This document shows, piece by piece, positions 1-8,695 of a stretch of 64,000 nt of DNA. The notes beneath the pieces were generated by a model, which was given only the letters and a program-made list of their open reading frames with translations, was not told the origin of the DNA and ran no database searches. The position numbers were made by a program, and so were the translations under genes. Position 1 is the stretch's first letter. Each line of letters starts with the position of its first letter. Source of the DNA: Marinobacter nauticus (GTDB taxonomy: Bacteria > Pseudomonadota > Gammaproteobacteria > Pseudomonadales > Oleiphilaceae); contig NZ_RBJB01000002.1 of the NCBI RefSeq assembly GCF_003634635.1, forward strand, positions 1,116,001-1,180,000, read 5' to 3'.

Positions 1-1553
1 CAGACCTCTACTTCTGCTCCGGAAACAGGCAGGGTGAACCAGAAACAAGCGCCGCCATCTTCCGGTCGCTCGTATCCGATTTCGCCGCCCTGAGCCTGAA
101 TCAGGGAGCGGCAGGTGGCCAATCCGATACCCATACCCTCGTCTTTGGTGGTATGAAACGGATGAAACAGCTTCTCTTCGGCTTCTTCGGCGACTCCGAT
201 GCCATGGTCCCGCACCTGAACCCGGACACAGTGGTCGCCACAACGGCGGGCACTCACTTCAACCGGCGTTGCCGCGCCGGCACTGCGGGTGGCTTCCAGG
301 GCATTGCGTATCAGGTTCAGGGCGACCTGCTGCACCTGTATGGGGTCCGCCAGCACATCCGGCAGCGAATCCTCTACCTGCACCTCGATGCCACCTTCGT
401 TGTTGCGCATGTCGACTTCGGCAAACTGGCGGGTATCCTCCAGCAAACCGGGAACCGAGAGTATTTCCTTACCGGTGGCGGGCTTTTTCATGAATCGCCG
501 GATCCGGCGGATGATTTCGCTGGCGCGATGGGACTGAGCCTCGACCTTGTCCAGGGTTTCCTGCAGCAAACCCAGGTCGGGTTGCTCCTTGCCCATCATA
601 CGCTTGGCCACTCGGGCGTAATTGGTGATTGCCGTCAGTGGCTGATTGACTTCATGGGCAAATCCCGCCGCCATCTCGCCCATGGTGCTCAAACGGGAGG
701 TGTGGGCCAGCTGATCCCGCTGCTCCTGAACCATGGCCCGGGCATCCTCCAGTGCCTGCTCGTTTTCCAGCTCGGTGGTGATATCCCGGAACACCACCAC
801 CGCGCCGTGGAGTTCTTCGTCATCCAGCTTTGGCGTTGAGCGATACTCCGCGGGGAAACCGGAACCGTCGGCCCGTAGCATACGGATATCTCGCTGGTTC
901 TCGGCCACGCCTTGCCGGCAGGTAGCCATTACCGGCAGGTTGTCTTCCGAATCTGACGCGGTCGAAAAATGCAGATCAAAAAAGCTCTTGCCGATCAGGT
1001 CTTCAACCGGGCAGCCCATGATCATGCCCGCAGCGGGATTGGCGAATTCAATGATGCCATTCTCGTCGAGGCCGTAGATGCCCTCGCTGATGGAATTGAG
1101 AATCCGGGCCTGATCACCCTGGAGTTCGCGGTTCCGGGCCTGCAATTCACGCTCAAGGCGAATCACCTGGGCATGGGTTTTCACCCGCGCAATCACTTCC
1201 TGGGACTGAAACGGCTTGGAAATGTAATCCGCGCCGCCAAGAGAAAAACCTTTTACCTTGGCCTGCAGATCATCCAGTGCCGACAGAAACACCACCGCGC
1301 AGTCGGCCGTTTGCGGGTCGGCTTTCAGGCGCTCGCAGACCTCATAGCCGTCCATTTCCGGCATCATGATATCCAGAAGGATGACTTCAGGGTGGTGTCG
1401 GTGGGCAAGGTCCAGTGCTTTCTCGCCTTCGTTGGCGATCAGCAAACGGTAGCCTTTGTCTTTCAGGGTCTCGTAGAGGACCTTCAGGTTCTGCGGGTTG
1501 TCGTCCACCAACAGAACCGTCACCTCGGAGTTCTCACTGACAGTTTCAGTCAT
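1..1553 (-). CDS. REC-PAS hybrid sensor histidine kinase, partial at 3' end
   Basis: This gene reads on the minus strand from an ATG at 1553 and leaves the window at base 1 without a stop, so about 517 residues are visible. A receiver domain comes first (about 11-130, acidic pair D17/D18, phospho-acceptor D61 in LLDIMMPEMDG, then a SKPF lysine). A PAS domain follows (about 150-265), then a HisKA domain with H300 in AHEVNQPL, then a HATPase domain ending in GMGIGLATCRSLI and CFWFTLP. No membrane segment is seen, so it is probably cytoplasmic. The H-box resembles FixL-type kinases. It lies 51 bases after the FixJ-type regulator, its likely partner. The N-terminal receiver suggests that it also receives a phosphoryl signal. 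The sensed ligand is unknown. Confidence 0.9.
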   Translation of the reverse strand, partial: MTETVSENSEVTVLLVDDNPQNLKVLYETLKDKGYRLLIANEGEKALDLAHRHHPEVILLDIMMPEMDGYEVCERLKADPQTADCAVVFLSALDDLQAKVKGFSLGGADYISKPFQSQEVIARVKTHAQVIRLERELQARNRELQGDQARILNSISEGIYGLDENGIIEFANPAAGMIMGCPVEDLIGKSFFDLHFSTASDSEDNLPVMATCRQGVAENQRDIRMLRADGSGFPAEYRSTPKLDDEELHGAVVVFRDITTELENEQALEDARAMVQEQRDQLAHTSRLSTMGEMAAGFAHEVNQPLTAITNYARVAKRMMGKEQPDLGLLQETLDKVEAQSHRASEIIRRIRRFMKKPATGKEILSVPGLLEDTRQFAEVDMRNNEGGIEVQVEDSLPDVLADPIQVQQVALNLIRNALEATRSAGAATPVEVSARRCGDHCVRVQVRDHGIGVAEEAEEKLFHPFHTTKDEGMGIGLATCRSLIQAQGGEIGYERPEDGGACFWFTLPVSGAEVEV

Positions 1554-1604
1554 AGAAATACGGCCGGTTAAAAACGTTCGGACATGATGACGGTGCCGGC
1601 CGTC

Positions 1605-2225
1605 CTAGTCGATAAGGTCCTTTACGGACAGGACCATACGTACCAGATGGGCCAGGGAATGGGTGCCCATTTTGTGCATTACGCGGGAACGGTGAATCTC
1701 CACGGTACGCTGGCTGATTTCCAGCTCAATGGCGATGACCTTGTTGGCCTGGCCGGCAATCATGCGGTCCATGATTTCCCGCTCGCGGGGCGTCAGGCTC
1801 TTCACCCGGCGGATGATTTCCTGTTTTTCGTCCAGGGATTTACGCTGTTCCTGATCCTGCTCCAGGGCCGCCTCGATCTTCTCCAGCAGAGCCTCTTCAC
1901 GGTAGGGCTTCTGGATGAAATCCACGGCACCCTCTTTCATGGCGTCCACCGCCATCGGCACATCGCCATGGCCGGTCACAAAGATGATGGGCAGGATCGA
2001 ATGCTTGTCGTTAAGCTTCTTCTGAAGCTCCATGCCATCCATCCCGGGCATACGGATATCCAGCACGATGCAGCCTGCCATCTTGTCGGAATAGTCCTTC
2101 AGAAAGGCATTGGCGCTTTCATAGGTTTTCACCGGCTTGCTATCGGATTTCAGCAACAACTCCAGTGAATCACGAACGGCTTCATCGTCCTCTACCACGT
2201 ACACAGTTTGCTGGATCTCAGTCAT
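1605..2225 (-). CDS. FixJ-family response regulator (REC + LuxR HTH)
   Basis: A 206-residue two-domain DNA-binding regulator. The receiver domain has acidic residues E12/D13/D14, phospho-acceptor D56 in VLDIRMPGMDG and the conserved lysine in IQKPY. The C-terminal LuxR/FixJ helix-turn-helix (about 140-200) contains LTPREREIMDRM and ISQRTVEIHRSRVMHKMG. Length and order are typical of FixJ. It sits between a Lon-like protease gene (38 bases upstream) and the REC-PAS kinase (51 bases downstream), all on the minus strand, so a kinase/regulator pair is likely. The regulated genes cannot be told from the sequence. Confidence 0.92.
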   Translation of the reverse strand: MTEIQQTVYVVEDDEAVRDSLELLLKSDSKPVKTYESANAFLKDYSDKMAGCIVLDIRMPGMDGMELQKKLNDKHSILPIIFVTGHGDVPMAVDAMKEGAVDFIQKPYREEALLEKIEAALEQDQEQRKSLDEKQEIIRRVKSLTPREREIMDRMIAGQANKVIAIELEISQRTVEIHRSRVMHKMGTHSLAHLVRMVLSVKDLID

Positions 2226-2263
2226 GGATCTGTACTCTCCTGTCCGTTTTATTATGGTGCCGG

Positions 2264-4672
2264 TCAGTGAATGGACGGATCTTTATGATCGTCCCGGGCG
2301 TGCTCCTGCCGCTCATGCTCTCGCATTTTTTCGAGCCGTTGCTGAATAATGCCAAAAACACTCTGCTTGGGGTACCTGCCTTTCTCATCGGCTTTGCCCG
2401 CCGGCTTGCCCAGTAACAGTGTAATCGCCTCTTCCACCCGGGCAACCGGGTACACGGCAAACCGCCCTGCCCGGGCCGCCTGCACCACTTCGCTGTCCAA
2501 CATCAGGTTCTGGACATTGGTGGTTGGAATGATGACACCCTGGCTGCCGGTCAGACCACCTTTAAGCTCACAGGTGGCATAGAAGCCTTCCACTTTTTCG
2601 TTCACACCACCAATCGGCTGCACCTCGCCAAACTGATTAACAGAGCCGGTAATGGCCAGATCCTGCCGCACCGGAATGCCGGACAAGGCCGAAATCAGCG
2701 CACAGAGTTCCGCCAATGAGGCACTGTCGCCATCCACCTCGCCATAGTTTTGCTCAAAGGTCAGGCTGGCAGACAGGTGCATGGGATCGTTCACGGCAAA
2801 ATGAGAGGCCAGCCAGGAACTCAGAATCATCACGCCCTTGGAATGGATATTGCCGCCCAGCTTCACATCGCGCTCAATGTCCATGACTCCGCCATCTCCA
2901 TAGTAGCAGCTTGCGGTCACGCGATTGGACAAACCAAACTCGAAGCCACCGGTGGACAATACCGAAAGCGCGTTAACCTGACCTACGCAGGTGCCCGTGG
3001 TGGTCACCAGAGTGGAACCGTCCCGGATGGAATCATAGAACTGATCACGGATGCGACTGCTGCGGTAACGGGCGCTCTCCAGCGCACGTTCCACATGTAC
3101 CTCGGAAATCAGCTTGGCGCCAGCCTGGCGGGCCCAGAAATCCGACTCTCGCAACAGGTTAGCGATGTCGGCAGCATGCAACGACAGCCTGTCCTGATGG
3201 TCGGCCATGCGGGCACTATGCTCGATAATGCGAGCCACCGCCTTGTTGGTGCAATGCAACAGCTTCTTCTCGACCACAAGGCTGGAGATGAACTTGGCGT
3301 ACAGCAACTGGCTCTCTTCGGTGCGGTACATCTCGTTTTCGAAATCCGCCGTTACCCGGAACAGCTCGGCAAACTCGGAATCGTATTCCTGCAGCAGCAT
3401 CCAGGTTTCTCGATCGCCGAACAACACAATCTTGACGTTCAGGGGAACCGCCTCCGGCTCGATGGAAATGGTGCCGGACAGGGTCAGCTCCCGCTCCAGG
3501 GAGTTGATCTGGATCGATTTTGATCGCAATGCGCGCTTCAGACCATCCCATACGAACGGCTGCTCCAGCACCTTGATGGCGTCCATCAGCAGATAGCCAC
3601 CGTTGGCCCTGTGCAGGCTTCCGGCCCGAATCAGAGAGAAGTCGGTAAAGACCGTGCCCTTGTAGGTCACGTTTTCCACATAGCCGAACAGATTGTGATA
3701 GGTGGGATTATCTTCCACCACCACCGGTACTTCATTGGTTTTCTGATGCACCAGCACATTGATGAGGTAGCGCCGGGGCATTCTCTTGTCCAGTGCGGCC
3801 CAGGCAATGGCAGCCTGCTCCTCGTCGTCTTCCAGGAAGATATCCAGGTTATCCACCAGGTCTTTGCGAACGGCCTCCAGGTAAGTAACCACATCGGGCT
3901 GTTCACGATATTTCTCTACCAGCTCGTCAATCTGATGGCCGGAAATACCCTCCAGGGTCTCCTGGTTTAGAGCCTGCTGTTTGTCGGCATATTCCTGTTC
4001 CCAGTCCGCCATCTTCCGCAACGCCTGGCGCAGCTTCTTCTCGAGCTTGTTGATCGAGTCTTCAAACTTGTCCCGCTGCTCCTCGGTCAGAGCCTGGAAG
4101 CTTTCCGCGGTGTGCGGCTCGTCGCCATTCATGGCAACCAGGCGATAGCCACCGGGGGTGGTTACCGTCAGGCTTACCTTTTTCCGTTTGGCCTGGGCGG
4201 CCACTTTGGCCAGCTCATCTTCCTGCCTCTTGCCGTAATCATTCTTCAACTGCTCCGAGCGTTCCAGAAAACTGTCGCTGTCGAAAGTCTGGGGGATCGT
4301 CTTCACCAGCCGGGTCATCAGCTTTTCCATGTCCTGCTTCAGCTGGGTACCCATACCTCCCGGCAGCTGCAACAGCTTGGGATTACGCGGTTCCTCGAAG
4401 TTGGCGACATAACACCAGTCATGGCTTTGCTGCAGCGTGTCCACATGATGCTCAAGGTAACGCAGCATCATGGTTCGCTTGCCCAGCCCATTCCGACCCA
4501 CGGCATAGACGTTGTAGCCGCCATGGGGCATGGCCAGGGCGAAGCGCACGGCCTCCTGGGCACGGTTCTGGCCCACGATTTCGGCCAGGGGCTCAAGTTG
4601 CCTTGTGGTCTTGAATGGCAGGTCTTTGAGGACGCAGGCTTTATACAGCTGATGCAGGGGCAGAGACTTCAA
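2264..4672 (-). CDS. Lon-like ATP-dependent protease (LonB/YcbZ type)
   Basis: An 802-residue AAA protease of family S16 lacking the N-terminal substrate domain of classical Lon. A Walker A-like motif GRNGLGKR lies at 59-66. The middle region (about 180-300) is rich in charged helices, probably a coiled-coil insertion as in the YcbZ group. GGYLLMDA occupies the Walker B position. The C-terminal protease domain carries the Ser-Lys dyad: S650 in GDSASL and K693 in VNEKVEGFY, 43 residues apart, the same spacing as S679/K722 of E. coli Lon. The start codon is TTG, with GGGAAG about seven bases upstream; the next in-frame Met is residue 48. It leads a possible operon with the FixJ regulator. It probably degrades damaged or regulatory proteins in the cytoplasm; substrates are unknown. 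Confidence 0.9.
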   Translation of the reverse strand: MKSLPLHQLYKACVLKDLPFKTTRQLEPLAEIVGQNRAQEAVRFALAMPHGGYNVYAVGRNGLGKRTMMLRYLEHHVDTLQQSHDWCYVANFEEPRNPKLLQLPGGMGTQLKQDMEKLMTRLVKTIPQTFDSDSFLERSEQLKNDYGKRQEDELAKVAAQAKRKKVSLTVTTPGGYRLVAMNGDEPHTAESFQALTEEQRDKFEDSINKLEKKLRQALRKMADWEQEYADKQQALNQETLEGISGHQIDELVEKYREQPDVVTYLEAVRKDLVDNLDIFLEDDEEQAAIAWAALDKRMPRRYLINVLVHQKTNEVPVVVEDNPTYHNLFGYVENVTYKGTVFTDFSLIRAGSLHRANGGYLLMDAIKVLEQPFVWDGLKRALRSKSIQINSLERELTLSGTISIEPEAVPLNVKIVLFGDRETWMLLQEYDSEFAELFRVTADFENEMYRTEESQLLYAKFISSLVVEKKLLHCTNKAVARIIEHSARMADHQDRLSLHAADIANLLRESDFWARQAGAKLISEVHVERALESARYRSSRIRDQFYDSIRDGSTLVTTTGTCVGQVNALSVLSTGGFEFGLSNRVTASCYYGDGGVMDIERDVKLGGNIHSKGVMILSSWLASHFAVNDPMHLSASLTFEQNYGEVDGDSASLAELCALISALSGIPVRQDLAITGSVNQFGEVQPIGGVNEKVEGFYATCELKGGLTGSQGVIIPTTNVQNLMLDSEVVQAARAGRFAVYPVARVEEAITLLLGKPAGKADEKGRYPKQSVFGIIQQRLEKMREHERQEHARDDHKDPSIH

Positions 4673-4898
4673 ATTGGCTTCCCGTAACGGTCAGTTTTGT
4701 CGGATTTCAGGCCCGCCATTGTAGTGCCTGGGACCGGGTCTGTCGCGTACCTCGTCCGGTTTTATCGAAAGGGGCCAGAGCCGACAGCAAGTGCCAACTT
4801 GGTCACAAATCCGGCCGTGGTCATTTTTCATGCAAGCCGTCGATTACTACACTTCATCTCCCGGACGGAATCCGGCCACAACAAGTACAAGACACGTG

Positions 4899-5288
4899 AT
4901 GACTGAAAACATGACGAATAATTCCGCAGATCGCCGTATCAAGGATCGTTTTCCGGCGTCCTGCCTAAGGGTTCAACTGCGTGAGCGCGGTTTCTTCGGC
5001 CGTGGCAAACAGCCTGTGGCAGTTACCTGCCTGGACATGAACCGCTATGGTATGGCGGTTCTCTGCCCCCGGCCGGTAGATGTAGGTGTGCGACTGTTTC
5101 TTGATATCGAGGGCAAGTACATCAGTGAATCCCGGGTCGGCGCCCGGGTTATCGCCTGCCAGCCCTATCAGGCGGGATATCGGGTCAGCCTGCAGTTTGC
5201 CTATTGCCTGGATAAAAATGCCTACTCACGAACGATGGACAACGCACTGTCCCGTATTGAAGGCTTCTACAACCGCTACGCCAGTTGA
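4899..5288 (+). CDS. PilZ-domain protein
   Basis: A 129-residue protein that is nearly all one PilZ domain, a cyclic-di-GMP binding fold. The RxxxR motif is seen in RRIKDRF near the N terminus. The second motif appears as DMNRYGMAV, with Asn where the usual (D/N)xSxxG has Ser, so binding strength may differ. The frame is open 36 codons further upstream, but the ATG at 4899 puts the RxxxR motif at the usual distance from the N terminus. The stop at 5286-5288 directly abuts the stop of the convergent flavodoxin-family gene. A diguanylate cyclase and an HD-GYP protein elsewhere in the window show that c-di-GMP signalling is present. The target process is unknown. Confidence 0.75.
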   Translation: MTENMTNNSADRRIKDRFPASCLRVQLRERGFFGRGKQPVAVTCLDMNRYGMAVLCPRPVDVGVRLFLDIEGKYISESRVGARVIACQPYQAGYRVSLQFAYCLDKNAYSRTMDNALSRIEGFYNRYAS

Positions 5289-5750
5289 TCAGATCAGGCC
5301 GGCGTCAAGGCTGGCCGCCACTGTCATACCCAACTCGTAACACTGCTCTTCAAACTCGGGCCGGAATTCACCCCGGCATACCAGTGCATCCTGCACCAGC
5401 TTCCAGCGCAGCCCTGTGGTTATGGTCTCAATAGCTCGGCGGGTCCCGGTACCATCATGGCCGGCACGGATATAAAAGGCAAAAGGCAGGCCTTGGGTTT
5501 TCTCCAGGCAGGGATAGTAGCTGCGGTCGAAAAAGTCTTTCAGCGCGCCAGACATGTAGCCGAGGTTTTCCGTGGTGCCCAGGATAATGGCGTCGCATGC
5601 GAGGATGTCTTCGGGGCCAGCTTCGAGAGGCGCCTTTACCACCACCTCTACCGCTTCGATGTCCGGATTACGGGCGCCATTTTCAATGGCACTCCGTAAT
5701 CCCAGGGTATTCGGAGACGGGGCATGGGCCACAATCAGCAGTCGCTTCAT
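5289..5750 (-). CDS. flavodoxin-family protein
   Basis: A 153-residue protein with the N-terminal strand-loop of flavodoxin/NADPH-dependent FMN reductase folds (KRLLIVAHAPSPNT, the phosphate-binding loop region) and a second flavin-contact loop GTTENLGYMSGALKDFFDRSY. It is probably a cytoplasmic FMN-binding electron carrier or quinone/FMN reductase; the substrate is not evident. A strong ribosome binding site (AAGGAGG) lies six bases before the ATG. It follows recA by 32 bases on the same strand and is likely co-transcribed with it. This position is often held by recX, of which no trace is seen here. Confidence 0.8.
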   Translation of the reverse strand: MKRLLIVAHAPSPNTLGLRSAIENGARNPDIEAVEVVVKAPLEAGPEDILACDAIILGTTENLGYMSGALKDFFDRSYYPCLEKTQGLPFAFYIRAGHDGTGTRRAIETITTGLRWKLVQDALVCRGEFRPEFEEQCYELGMTVAASLDAGLI

Positions 5751-5782
5751 GTCACGCCTCCTTATCTTTCTCTTTTTAGAAT

Positions 5783-6826
5783 TTACAGCAGTTCGCCATT
5801 GGCTTCAGCAGGAGCCTCCGCCGTTTCTTTCTTGACCGGCTTGGGCATCAGCTTGTCACGCACCTTGGCCTCGATTTCATTGGCGATATCCAGGTTCTCT
5901 TCCAGGAACTTACAAGCGTTTGCTTTGCCCTGGCCGATCTTGTCGCCGTTATAGGCGTACCAGGCACCGGACTTGTCCACAAAGCCTTCTTTCACGCCCA
6001 TATCGAGCACTTCCGCCATGTGGTAGATGCCCTTGCCGTACATGATCTGGAATTCTGCCTGCCGGAACGGCGGCGATACCTTGTTCTTGACGACTTTTAC
6101 GCGGGTTTCGTTGCCCACCACCTCGTCGCCGTCTTTCACCGAACCGATACGGCGAATATCAAGGCGCACAGAGGAGTAGAATTTCAGGGCGTTACCACCG
6201 GTGGTAGTCTCGGGGCTACCGAACATAACGCCAATCTTCATACGGATCTGGTTGATGAACACCATCAGGCAATTGGCGTGCTTCACATTACCGGTAAGCT
6301 TGCGCAGTGCCTGTGACATCAGGCGAGCCTGAAGACCCACGTGGCTGTCGCCCATTTCGCCTTCAATTTCCGCTTTCGGGGTCAGCGCCGCAACCGAATC
6401 GACAATAATCACGTCCACCGCGTTCGAGCGCACGAGCATGTCGGCGATTTCCAGCGCCTGCTCACCGGTATCCGGCTGGGAAACCAGCAGCTCATCAACG
6501 TTAACACCCAGCTTTTCCGCATAAACCGGGTCCAGAGCGTGCTCGGCATCCACAAAGGCACAGGTTTTACCCTGTTTTTGCGCTTCCGCGATAACCTGCA
6601 AAGTCAGCGTGGTTTTACCGGAGCTCTCCGGGCCGTAAATCTCAACGATCCGGCCGTAAGGAAGACCACCAATACCCAGAGCAACATCCAGCCCAAGAGA
6701 GCCGGTGGATACGGCAGGAATCGCCTCACGGGGCTGGTCGCCCATCTTCATTACGGCACCTTTACCGAACTGGCGTTCGATCTGGCTCAACGCTGCGCCG
6801 AGTGCTTTCTTGCGGTTATCTTCCAT
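5783..6826 (-). CDS. recA: recombinase RecA
   Basis: A 347-residue RecA, the DNA strand-exchange ATPase of homologous recombination and coprotease for LexA cleavage in the SOS response. Walker A is GPESSGKTT at 65-73 (K71). Also visible are [12 protein letters not shown], the Walker B region [12 protein letters not shown], and the L2 region [29 protein letters not shown]. Length and sequence are those of gammaproteobacterial RecA throughout. The acidic and Ala-rich C-terminal tail is normal. It is transcribed from the pncC-recA gap, where a LexA box overlaps the promoter. The next gene on the strand is a flavodoxin-family protein rather than recX. Confidence 0.99.
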   Translation of the reverse strand: MEDNRKKALGAALSQIERQFGKGAVMKMGDQPREAIPAVSTGSLGLDVALGIGGLPYGRIVEIYGPESSGKTTLTLQVIAEAQKQGKTCAFVDAEHALDPVYAEKLGVNVDELLVSQPDTGEQALEIADMLVRSNAVDVIIVDSVAALTPKAEIEGEMGDSHVGLQARLMSQALRKLTGNVKHANCLMVFINQIRMKIGVMFGSPETTTGGNALKFYSSVRLDIRRIGSVKDGDEVVGNETRVKVVKNKVSPPFRQAEFQIMYGKGIYHMAEVLDMGVKEGFVDKSGAWYAYNGDKIGQGKANACKFLEENLDIANEIEAKVRDKLMPKPVKKETAEAPAEANGELL

Positions 6827-6916
6827 TCTTGCAAACCCTCGTTACCAGGGCCGCTCAACCTTGTTGGCCAATGCGGCAGAATCCGGAGAAAACCTGAATA
6901 GCCATCCAGTGTTTTC

Positions 6917-6932
6917 CTGTATATTTGAACAG
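6917..6932 (-). promoter_or_regulatory. LexA (SOS) box upstream of recA
   Basis: Read on the minus strand this is CTGTTCAAATATACAG, matching the CTG-N10-CAG pattern of gammaproteobacterial LexA sites with an AT-rich centre. It lies about 90 bases upstream of the recA ATG and immediately downstream of a good -10 element, so bound LexA would cover the transcription start. Confidence 0.9.
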
Positions 6933-6933
6933 T

Positions 6934-6962
6934 ATTAAAACATATGGCCAGAAGGAGACCAA
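6934..6962 (-). promoter_or_regulatory. predicted sigma-70 promoter of recA
   Basis: On the minus strand TTGGTC (6957-6962) and TTTAAT (6934-6939) are separated by 17 bases. The LexA box begins two bases beyond the -10 hexamer. The promoter lies between pncC and recA, so recA can be transcribed alone. Confidence 0.65.
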
Positions 6963-6983
6963 CCCCCGGAAAGGTGAAAATCC

Positions 6984-7484
6984 TCACAGGGTTTCGACAA
7001 ATCCGGTAACTCCTTCTAATACATACAAAACCGACTGCCGGCGCACCTGATCCCGATCGCCATCGAAATGCGCTACCCGGGCTTCGATGTTGCCAGCCCG
7101 GCTGCCCCAGGCAAACCAGACCGTACCAACCGGCTTGTCTGCACTACCCCCACCCGGCCCGGCAACACCGCTGATAGCGACAGCAATATCCACGCCTGTG
7201 GCACGTATGGCACCTGTCACCATCTGTCGCACCACCGGTTCACTGACCGCCCCGCACTGCTCCAGAGTATCAGCCTGTACGCCAAGGATGGCCTGCTTGG
7301 CGGCGTTACTGTAGGTCACCAGACCCGCCATAATATAGGCGGACGACCCCGCCCGGTCAGTCAGCACCTTGGCCACCCAGCCACCGGTGCAGCTTTCAGC
7401 GGTGGCGATGGTCATCCCCTTACGCTCAAGCGCCACCGCCAGCGCGTCACCAGCCTTGGCCAATTGTCCGTCGGTCACATTCAT
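6984..7484 (-). CDS. pncC: nicotinamide-nucleotide amidohydrolase (CinA C-terminal type)
   Basis: A 166-residue stand-alone CinA C-terminal domain, which deamidates nicotinamide mononucleotide to nicotinate mononucleotide in pyridine nucleotide salvage. Family signatures are ATAESCTGGWVAKVLTDRAGSSAY, GLVTYSNAAK, AVSEPVVRQM, and AISGVAGPGGGSADKPVGTVWFA. The frame is open to 7559, but the ATG at 7484 has GGGAGAAC just upstream, gives the family's usual N terminus, and avoids overlapping the FAD oxidoreductase gene that ends at 7522. Adjacency to recA is common in gammaproteobacteria. Confidence 0.95.
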   Translation of the reverse strand: MNVTDGQLAKAGDALAVALERKGMTIATAESCTGGWVAKVLTDRAGSSAYIMAGLVTYSNAAKQAILGVQADTLEQCGAVSEPVVRQMVTGAIRATGVDIAVAISGVAGPGGGSADKPVGTVWFAWGSRAGNIEARVAHFDGDRDQVRRQSVLYVLEGVTGFVETL

Positions 7485-7521
7485 ATTGTTCTCCCGTTTC
7501 CTGTAATGCCCGTCGCCAGTC

Positions 7522-8622
7522 TCAGGCTCCGGGAAAACTGTCAACAAATCCGCGATCAATGCGGTCTTTCCACTTCCAGACCCAGGCCCCCGAAAACGTC
7601 AAAGGGCCATAACTACCAATCGCCGTGCAGTCTCCCGCCGCCAACAGGTACAACGAAAACCTTCGCGGATAGAAACGCGCCAACGGTTTACCCGATATCG
7701 CAGCAGCAAGATTACGGGCCAGTATCGGCCCGGCACGAACCGCGTGTACCCCGGAACGGTCCAGCCGTTGGTCAACCCGGCTACAGGCGTCTCCGGCCAC
7801 AAATACATTGTGGTGAGACTTACTGCGATGGCTGGCGTCTACCCTGACAAAACCGGCTTCGTCTACCGCCAGGCCGCTGGCTTCCAGAAAGGGCAGAGCC
7901 CTGCCACCGGTAGATACCAGAACCGCATCAGCCCGCAATCGTCGCCCACCGGCCAACCGAACCCCGTCAACCACCGGCTCTCCATACTCCTCAACAATCT
8001 CGACACCGCAGCGCATCAGCGCCCGCCGCACCAGGCGGCGAAAGCGAGGACGAAAGCCCGGGACCACACCATTGCTGCCGGCCACCAGAACAACGCCCGC
8101 CTGGTCGCAGTCCGCTGATCGCCGGGCCAGGGCCATAGCGATCTCCGCACCTCCCGCGCCTCCACCAAGAACAACAATACGCGGGCGCGCTCTGGCGCGC
8201 AGGGATCGCTCGGTTGCCGGCCAGTCTTCAGCAAATCGTTCGACGGGCTTAACACCGAGGATCATGCTGTCCGGCTCGTTCAGCACGGCACTGTCACTGG
8301 CCGATCCAACATCGACAGAGAGCAGATCGTAGGGCACCCGCTCACCACTTGCCAACACGACCTCCTGCTCGGTTGCCCGCAATTCAACAGCCCGATCGAG
8401 CACCAGCCTGCCACCGGCGGCGATCACCGTGGGCTCGACCAGGACACGACACTGATCGAGGCGATAGTGCCCGGCCAGCCAGCCCGGGATCATCCCGGAG
8501 TAGTACTGCCACCGGGACGGTGACACCACCACCAGCTCAGTTTCCGGCAACGGCTCGCGCGCGAACTGACGCAACGCCACCATGTGAGCGTGGCCGGCAC
8601 CCAGCAAAACCAGTCGTTTCAT
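7522..8622 (-). CDS. FAD/NAD(P)-dependent oxidoreductase, SelD-associated type
   Basis: A 366-residue pyridine-nucleotide-disulphide-type flavoprotein related to type II NADH dehydrogenases. The N-terminal FAD motif is LVLLGAGHAHM (first ~12 residues), followed by the family-typical SPSRWQYYSGMIPGWLAGHY. A second dinucleotide motif IVVLGGGAGGAEIAMAL lies near residue 150, and the FAD-contact stretch VFVAGDACS near 275. This subfamily is often fused to, or adjacent to, selenophosphate synthase (the Nterm_to_SelD family). No selD is visible here, and the protein ends after the oxidoreductase domain. It is divergent from two glycosyltransferases of selenodomain-associated families (gap 73 bases). 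Electron donor, acceptor and product are unknown. Confidence 0.82.
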   Translation of the reverse strand: MKRLVLLGAGHAHMVALRQFAREPLPETELVVVSPSRWQYYSGMIPGWLAGHYRLDQCRVLVEPTVIAAGGRLVLDRAVELRATEQEVVLASGERVPYDLLSVDVGSASDSAVLNEPDSMILGVKPVERFAEDWPATERSLRARARPRIVVLGGGAGGAEIAMALARRSADCDQAGVVLVAGSNGVVPGFRPRFRRLVRRALMRCGVEIVEEYGEPVVDGVRLAGGRRLRADAVLVSTGGRALPFLEASGLAVDEAGFVRVDASHRSKSHHNVFVAGDACSRVDQRLDRSGVHAVRAGPILARNLAAAISGKPLARFYPRRFSLYLLAAGDCTAIGSYGPLTFSGAWVWKWKDRIDRGFVDSFPGA

Positions 8623-8695
8623 AACCTCATCTCCCGCCTGCCATGCTCACCACCCCGAGCTCTGATATGCTCCTCTCAGGAGGCCACCAAAATCC

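Noticed and set aside
4697..4906. 69-codon frame upstream of the PilZ gene
   Set aside because: No ribosome site or recognisable sequence; it overlaps the PilZ start in another frame.
7485..7559. 25-codon extension of pncC overlapping the FAD oxidoreductase gene
   Set aside because: The internal ATG at 7484 has GGGAGAAC upstream and matches the family N terminus.
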